Source: Trichodelitschia bisporula (lineage: Eukaryota > Ascomycota > Dothideomycetes > Phaeotrichales > Phaeotrichaceae). From it: a stretch of 64,000 bases of DNA. The stretch is from assembly GCA_010356995.1 (NCBI GenBank), contig ML996693.1, forward strand, positions 1,178,001-1,242,000, given 5' to 3'. The notes under the pieces were generated by a model. The model saw nothing but the letters and a program-made list of their open reading frames with translations, had not been told where the DNA came from and made no database searches. A program made the position numbers and the translations under genes. This document shows, in pieces, positions 58,950 to 64,000 of the stretch (positions are counted from its first letter, which is position 1; each line of letters starts with the position of its first letter).

Positions 58950-60250
58950 ATGCAAGACCGCCTCGCAGGGCATGAGCAGCACCTCCAGCCTCCGCCCTCC
59001 TCGACTCCTTCTCCTCAAATGTCCCACCTTGCCACAGGCACGGCGCCCGCCCAGGCAATTCCTCGCGAGCGCCGCACTCCCCGCGACCATGCCGTTTGTC
59101 CAACGGACGACGAGGCCATCGTGCCCAAGCAGCAACCCGCCGAGCGCAAGACGCTAAGCAAACAGAGCCCGGAATACATATGGAAGAGCGGAGTCGCGGG
59201 CGGGTTGGCGGGATGTGTGGTGAGTTGCCACGTGCGAGACGCGCGATTGCCATGCTGATGACGCAGGCCAAAACCGTGGTCGGTCCCCTTGACCGCGTCA
59301 AGATCCTTTTCCAGACTTCCAATCCCGAATTCGCGAAGTACACGGGCAAATGGTCTGGCGTGGCTGTTGCCATGCGCAGTATCTACGGCCAGGATGGTTT
59401 GCGCGGCTTGTTTCGCGGGCATTCGGCGACGCTGCTGCGTATTTTCCCCTATGCGGGCATCAAGTTCCTCGCCTACGAGCAGATCCGCGGCGTCATTATT
59501 CCGCAGCACGAGTACGAGACACATATCCGCCGATTTGCCTCTGGCTCCCTTGCCGGTTGCGTTTCTGTATTCTTCACCTATCCTCTTGAGGTCATCCGCG
59601 TGCGCCTGGCCTTCGAAACGAGCCATGAGGGTCGCAGTACCCTCCCTGGAATTTGCCGTAAAATTTACAACGAGCGTCCGCGGTTACCGGCCACGGGACC
59701 GACTAGCATCGATACATCGTCCGTTGGGCGTGCTGCAGTTTCCTCACTAACCGCTTCAGCCAATGCCGCCGTCGGCGCTGCGCCGCAGTGGGGCCTGATG
59801 AACTTCTTCCGCGGCTTCACGCCTACACTGCTGGGCATGTTGCCCTATGCTGGATCCTCCTTCTTCGCCCACGACCTCGTCGGCGACATCCTCCGCATGC
59901 CGCTGCTCGCACCCTCTACCACCTTGCCCGGTACGGCGGGGAGCAAGTCAGACCCACACAAGCCGGCGCAACTACGCTACTGGGCCGAGCTGATGGCGGG
60001 CGGCTTTGCGGGCTTCTTCAGTCAGACAGTGAGCTACCCACTCGAAGTCATTCGGCGGCGGATGCAAGTAGGCGGTGTGGTAGGCGACGGTCACCGACTA
60101 CGGATTGGGGAGGTTGTATCAAGGATATGGGCGGAGAGGGGGTGGAGGGGCTTTTTCGTTGGCTTGGGCATTGGGTATGTCAAGGTGGTTCCGCTGGCTG
60201 CGACGAGCTTTTTCGTATATGAGCGCGCGAAGTGGATGCTTGGGATTTAG
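58950..60250 (+). CDS. leu5: mitochondrial carrier, Leu5/SLC25A42-type (coenzyme A import)
   Basis: Two exons, 58950-59219 and 59267-60250, give 417 residues; another in-frame ATG at 59019 (MSHLATGT) is an alternative start. Three mitochondrial-carrier repeats are present: P-L-D-R-V-K in GPLDRVKILFQTSNPEF, then YPLEVIRVRLAFET, and YPLEVIRRRMQVGG. Other Leu5-like pieces are GLFRGHSATLLRIFPYAGIKFLAYEQIR and FFRGFTPTLLGMLPYAGSSFF. The protein sits in the inner mitochondrial membrane and is needed for CoA accumulation in the matrix in yeast. An insert of about 35 residues before the third repeat, rich in Ser/Thr/Pro, is probably a loop. The intron is 47 bases. Confidence 0.9.
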
Positions 60251-60923
60251 CGCTGCGTTGGGCTTGGGGCTTGGATGTGGGATAGACGGATGACCTGCGG
60301 AGGTGCTTGGCGTTTGGTTTGGGTGAGCTATTGCTAGTTGTAGATACCTCAGTGCATTTGAATTGAGATGTTGCATTCATTCGTACTCATCTCACGATCT
60401 TCTCGCGTTCGGCTGATGTCGACCAAGCAGGAGCATTGATATGGGAAGAAGGGGCATACTACTCTCGGGAAGGAACATGATGCAATGTGCGCATAAGGGG
60501 AGGCAGGAGCATATGATGATACTTGGCATCATGTATACAGTCTTGGGCGGCTCTCGACTCTCTTCTTTGACTCCATCAAACCCTTCACTTCATACCGTAG
60601 CCATCGCACTTGTCAAGCCTATGTTCCATTAAGAGTGCATAACGACCAACGCCAACGCCAGTTACGTCACACATTGGGCGAGTAGAATACCCTAATTTAC
60701 AGCGACCGTCCCAGCCCAGCCAACCTCCCATCAACAAACGCCTGTCGAAGCGGGGCGGGGGCTCCAATCCAACCCGAAGCGGGGGGGTATCGTACAAGTA
60801 CAGCCAAGAAAGCAAAGAGCGCCCTGTATATATCCGCCCATAGCCAAAAACCAGCACACCGATTACCGCATTATCCCATTGTCACTGTCGTTCCCGTTTT
60901 TGCGTCGCGTTTTCTGATCTTCT
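60251..60923. other. convergent intergenic region with a dispersed repeat copy
   Basis: Lies between the 3' ends of the carrier (plus) and the second Zn2Cys6 gene (minus). It contains copy 2 of the repeat found at 26211-26305. Confidence 0.6.
60555..60640. repeat. dispersed repeat, copy 2
   Basis: Matches 26211-26305 in the order GACTCTCTTCTT, CTTCACTTCA, ACCGTAGCCAT, GTCAA-CCTATG and TTCCATTA. Both copies lie downstream of plus-strand genes. Confidence 0.55.
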
Positions 60924-63624
60924 TCAACTTGGCTTCGAGTTCGCGTTCTCAAAACCCTCCATCATCACCCCAGCCGCGCTCCAGTCGGGCATCGCATCTA
61001 GCATGGCGCTCCAGTTTTGCTCCATCCCTTCTCCGCCCATCTGCCAGTTTGCATCGAAGACCTGCGTCTGCGCCGCAGCGCCTAGGACCGGCGCGCCGAA
61101 GGCTCCGCCCTGCGTCGTCACGAAGGTCGAGAACTCCGCCTCGGAAACACCATAGCTACCTTCCCCTACGCTGCTGAGGCTCGCGCGGCCCGTCGTCTGG
61201 GAGTTGTAGCCTACGAATCCGGTGGTATTAAACGACCCCGCATCTTCGCTCGGCGGTGTGAAGCTCGCGGACTGGCTCGTGCCGCTGCGACTTGACGCGC
61301 TCCCCATGTTCGGACTGCGGTCCGCGTCGCTCATCGGGCTGTTACTATCCGACAGCGGAACGACGCGAGCACCACTGCTCCCCGCGCGGTACAGGTTCGG
61401 AGGACCAGCGGATTTCCCCCGGCTAGGCAGGGCGTAGGGATCAGCGAGGTAGGCCAGGGAGCTGGGGTCGATGTCGAGGTTTATATTCGCGCGGGCGGTG
61501 TGGAAGGGCGGGCCGGGGGAGTCGGTGGGCGGGGTTGGGAAGCCGTGGGGTGAAGTGGCGGTGGGGGTAGGCGCGTCGGTTGTGTCGCGGATGTTGACTA
61601 GGGGGGAGCATTTTGAGGGGTCGAGGGGCTGGATGGGTGGTTAGTTTAGGGATGGGGAGGTGTGGGGAGGGGGGGACGCACGAGGCTGGTTTTGGTCATG
61701 TACCGCACGGACTCTCCGAAGCCTGATACTTCGAGGTCGACGTCTAGCTGCGCAATGAAGGATTCGGAGAGGGGATTGCGTCGTTTGAGGGCGTTCATGG
61801 CGGCGAGGAGGAACTGCAACGAGGACATCATTTGCCCGTCGTTGGGGCGGAATTTGAGATACTGGATGAAGACGCGGTTGGCGACGTAGAGGGAGAAGGT
61901 CATGAAGGGGTGCATCTGGGCTGTGTTAGCTTCGATCTTTGTTTAATATATCGGAGCCTACTTACATTCCCGAGATCGAGGTGGCTGATCATGCGCATTA
62001 TGCGCGCTATCTCTGCTGCTGCTGTCACACATCGTACACGGCTTTCCGACGCTACGTTCGCTGGCAACCGGTGCTTGTCGGCCTTGAAGATGGCGGCCTG
62101 GTGCAGGCAAATGGCTGATGTGTGCATTAGCATGTTAGTGAAGATAGTGCTCGGGTTCGGCAACCCTGCGGGCAGGCGCATGGAGTCGGGCATGGACAAG
62201 GCCGTGTGCGCGAGGATACCCTCCAGATCGCGATGCCGCTGCCAGAACTCGCCGTTCAGGTCATGGTCGTCGTTTGCCTTCGACGGCCGGTGCAGATGTA
62301 GCAGGTTGCGCCCAAGCAGCACCGCCATGATGATCACGCCGGAGGTGCTGTGCAGCTGAGCGGCGCCCGTCGGCTTGAGCGCCTGCTCGAGAGAGATAAG
62401 GGGCACAGGCGTGCCGCTTTCGAAGGACGCATCCGGCGCAGGCAGGTTAGTCATTATGTCGGTTTCATCGATAGTCATGGGCCACCCGGTGCCAACACTC
62501 GCATACCGGTCCTGACAAAACGCAATCCAAAACGTGCGTCTGCGCTCCTCGGCCTCAATCCAATCCTTCGCCGGCTGCAGACACTGCTTAACATCGAGCC
62601 CCACGCCATCGAGCCGCTGCAGGCCAAGCATCTGCGCCAACCGCACAGAGCGCCCGACGCTCATCCACGCGCGCGGAAAGTACATATTCCGGAACTCGTG
62701 CATGCTGACCAGCAGCCAGGCCTGGCAGTAGCCGACGTTGAGCAAGGACTCGCCGTGCCGCTTCATCTCGTCGTTGTGCAGGTACTTGCGCGCGCGCTGG
62801 TAGAAGGTGTCGGTCAGGGACTCGTACCGGTCTGTGAGAGAGGCGGCGTGGCACCAGACGGCGTAACGGAGGCTGATGGGTGGGCGCATGTGTGGTGCTA
62901 GGCTCATGGAGGCGAGGAAGCGGCCGCGGTGGATCATGGGGATGGCGGGGTGGATCTTTTGGAAGTAGACTTCGTTGCTTTTGGGATGTTAGAGGGTGAT
63001 TGGAAGGGGTGCTGGGACGTACAGCTCGTTGATTGTGTCTTGCGGCGGGAGGGACTCTTCGAGTCCCATTCCTACTACTTCCCATGAGAAGGGATCTTCG
63101 GCTACTGTTTCGGCGGGTGCGTCTAGGAGGACGAAGTCTTGCTGCGATAGTGCCTCCCGGCCCATACCCATATCCGTGGGCACTGTTGGCGAGAAGGTAT
63201 TCTCAACGGGCCGCGAGGCAAAGGCATTCTCAACGGGCGCCCGCGCGGTCGCGAGCACTGACGACGACTCAGGTTCCTGCGATTTGAGTAGAGTCTCGAC
63301 TTGTTCTACGGAAGGTTAGTCACGCTCAGCACCCCCGATATATCACATACGCAGCCTCGCCTCGAGCAGCTTCACGTAGCCCCGCTTGGGCCCGCTCTTC
63401 TTGCGGACCTCATCATAGGTGCAATCATGGCTCAAGCGCTTGCAGGTGCCGCACGTCGGCCGGCAGCCGTCGCAGCGCAGCTTGCGCTTGCGGCAGAGGA
63501 TGCAGGCGATGCGCTTCGTCTTGGGCTGGCCCTCGTTTGCGCCGACGGACCGCTCGGCGTCTTCGAGCGGCTGCGAGAGGTCGTTGAAGTAGTCTTCCTT
63601 TGCGGAGTCGGCCGACTCGGGCAT
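60924..63624 (-). CDS. Zn2Cys6 transcription factor with fungal-specific TF domain
   Basis: Five exons: 63624-63351, 63305-63023, 62977-61966, 61915-61682 and 61628-60924, about 835 residues. The zinc cluster CILCRKRKLRCDGCRPTC, then GTCKRLSHDC, is at about residues 43-70 (C-x2-C-x6-C-x5-C-x2-C-x6-C). It is followed by a basic linker and coiled coil (KKSGPKRGYVKLLEARLQQV). The fungal-specific TF domain spans about 190-600 (YFQKIHPAIPMIHRGRF, RSVRLAQMLGLQRL, EERRRTFWIAFCQDRYASV). The last 235 residues are Ser/Pro/Gly-rich with an acidic-hydrophobic end, probably an activation region. The start MPESADSAKED is the nearest ATG before the zinc cluster and follows CT-rich leader DNA. Likely a nuclear, DNA-binding regulator; targets unknown. 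Introns are 45-53 bases. Confidence 0.9.
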
Positions 63625-64000
63625 CGTTTTCCAATCCGAGGGGCAGGTGCTTTGCGGATGCGGGTCACGGTGTGGGCGAGGACACGGAGTTCGGAAGGAC
63701 GATGGGAGACGCGGAGTCGGGAGGTGGTGGGCGGCGGAGGGGTGTTTGTCCGTCGGGACAATTGAAACGGGTTGTTCGGTGGAGTTAACGGAGGGGAATT
63801 GGGAGGGGACAGACACGAGGAATCGGGAACGACAAAGGCTTTTTAAGAGGAAACTAAGCAAGAGCTTCCCCGAGAACTAATTATACAGCATCTCCCAACC
63901 AGTAAGTACGGAGTACGAACTTGTAGAACCGGGCCTGATGCGCTTCGAGGGGGTGGGAGAAAGAGATGAAGGTTTTGGTGGTGAATTAGGCATCCGCATT
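63625..64000. promoter_or_regulatory. promoter and leader of the second Zn2Cys6 gene
   Basis: Lies upstream of the minus-strand gene at 63624 and runs to the window edge. On the minus strand the part next to the start is CT-rich, as in a fungal leader. No coding sequence is supported. Confidence 0.5.

Overview
The window is a draft scaffold of a filamentous ascomycete (Pezizomycotina). The evidence is GC-rich DNA, genes with short GT-AG introns of about 40-60 bases, two Zn2Cys6 transcription factors, a fungal-type protein kinase C with tandem HR1, C2 and C1 domains, and a GH17 cell-wall glucanase. One run of 185 N (18391-18575) marks an assembly gap. I cannot name the species; Dothideomycetes or Eurotiomycetes would fit. 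I saw no tRNA, rRNA or CRISPR array.

Layout. 1-11.6 kb is gene-poor, GC-rich and full of simple repeats, with one supported small gene (6267-6776). 11.6-17 kb is a 1,771-residue WD40/Gemin5-like protein. 18.6-19.3 kb is a PNPOx-fold flavoprotein cut by the gap. 19.6-26 kb is a head-to-head pair, prp5 (spliceosomal DEAD-box helicase, minus) and erb1 (60S ribosome assembly, plus). 27.7-32.3 kb holds a secreted Ser/Thr-rich protein, a CorA-like membrane protein and a GNAT acetyltransferase. 33.3-36.6 kb has a GH17 glucanase and P5C dehydrogenase, converging on a near-perfect 103-base palindrome. 37.4-41.2 kb is protein kinase C in eight exons. 41.2-46.8 kb is gene-poor and contains decayed coding-like DNA, a second inverted-repeat element and an ATG-free leader. 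46.8-49.8 kb is the first Zn2Cys6 regulator. 52.1-55.3 kb is a sugar transporter next to an aldo-keto reductase. 56.9-60.3 kb is a METTL4-like MT-A70 methyltransferase facing a Leu5-type mitochondrial carrier. 60.9-63.6 kb is the second Zn2Cys6 regulator.

Most genes are unrelated housekeeping neighbours rather than one pathway. Three pairings may be meaningful: prp5/erb1 share one 386-base divergent promoter region; the sugar transporter and aldo-keto reductase could act on the same sugar or polyol; PKC and the GH17 enzyme both belong to cell-wall biology. No clearly new multi-gene system stands out. The most unusual items are the ATG-free leader and possible GTG start of the first Zn2Cys6 gene, the palindrome at 34.6 kb, the repeated short motifs in the Gemin5-like protein, and the METTL4-like enzyme.

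Exon boundaries were worked out by hand from splice consensus, phase and family similarity; none is backed by transcripts.
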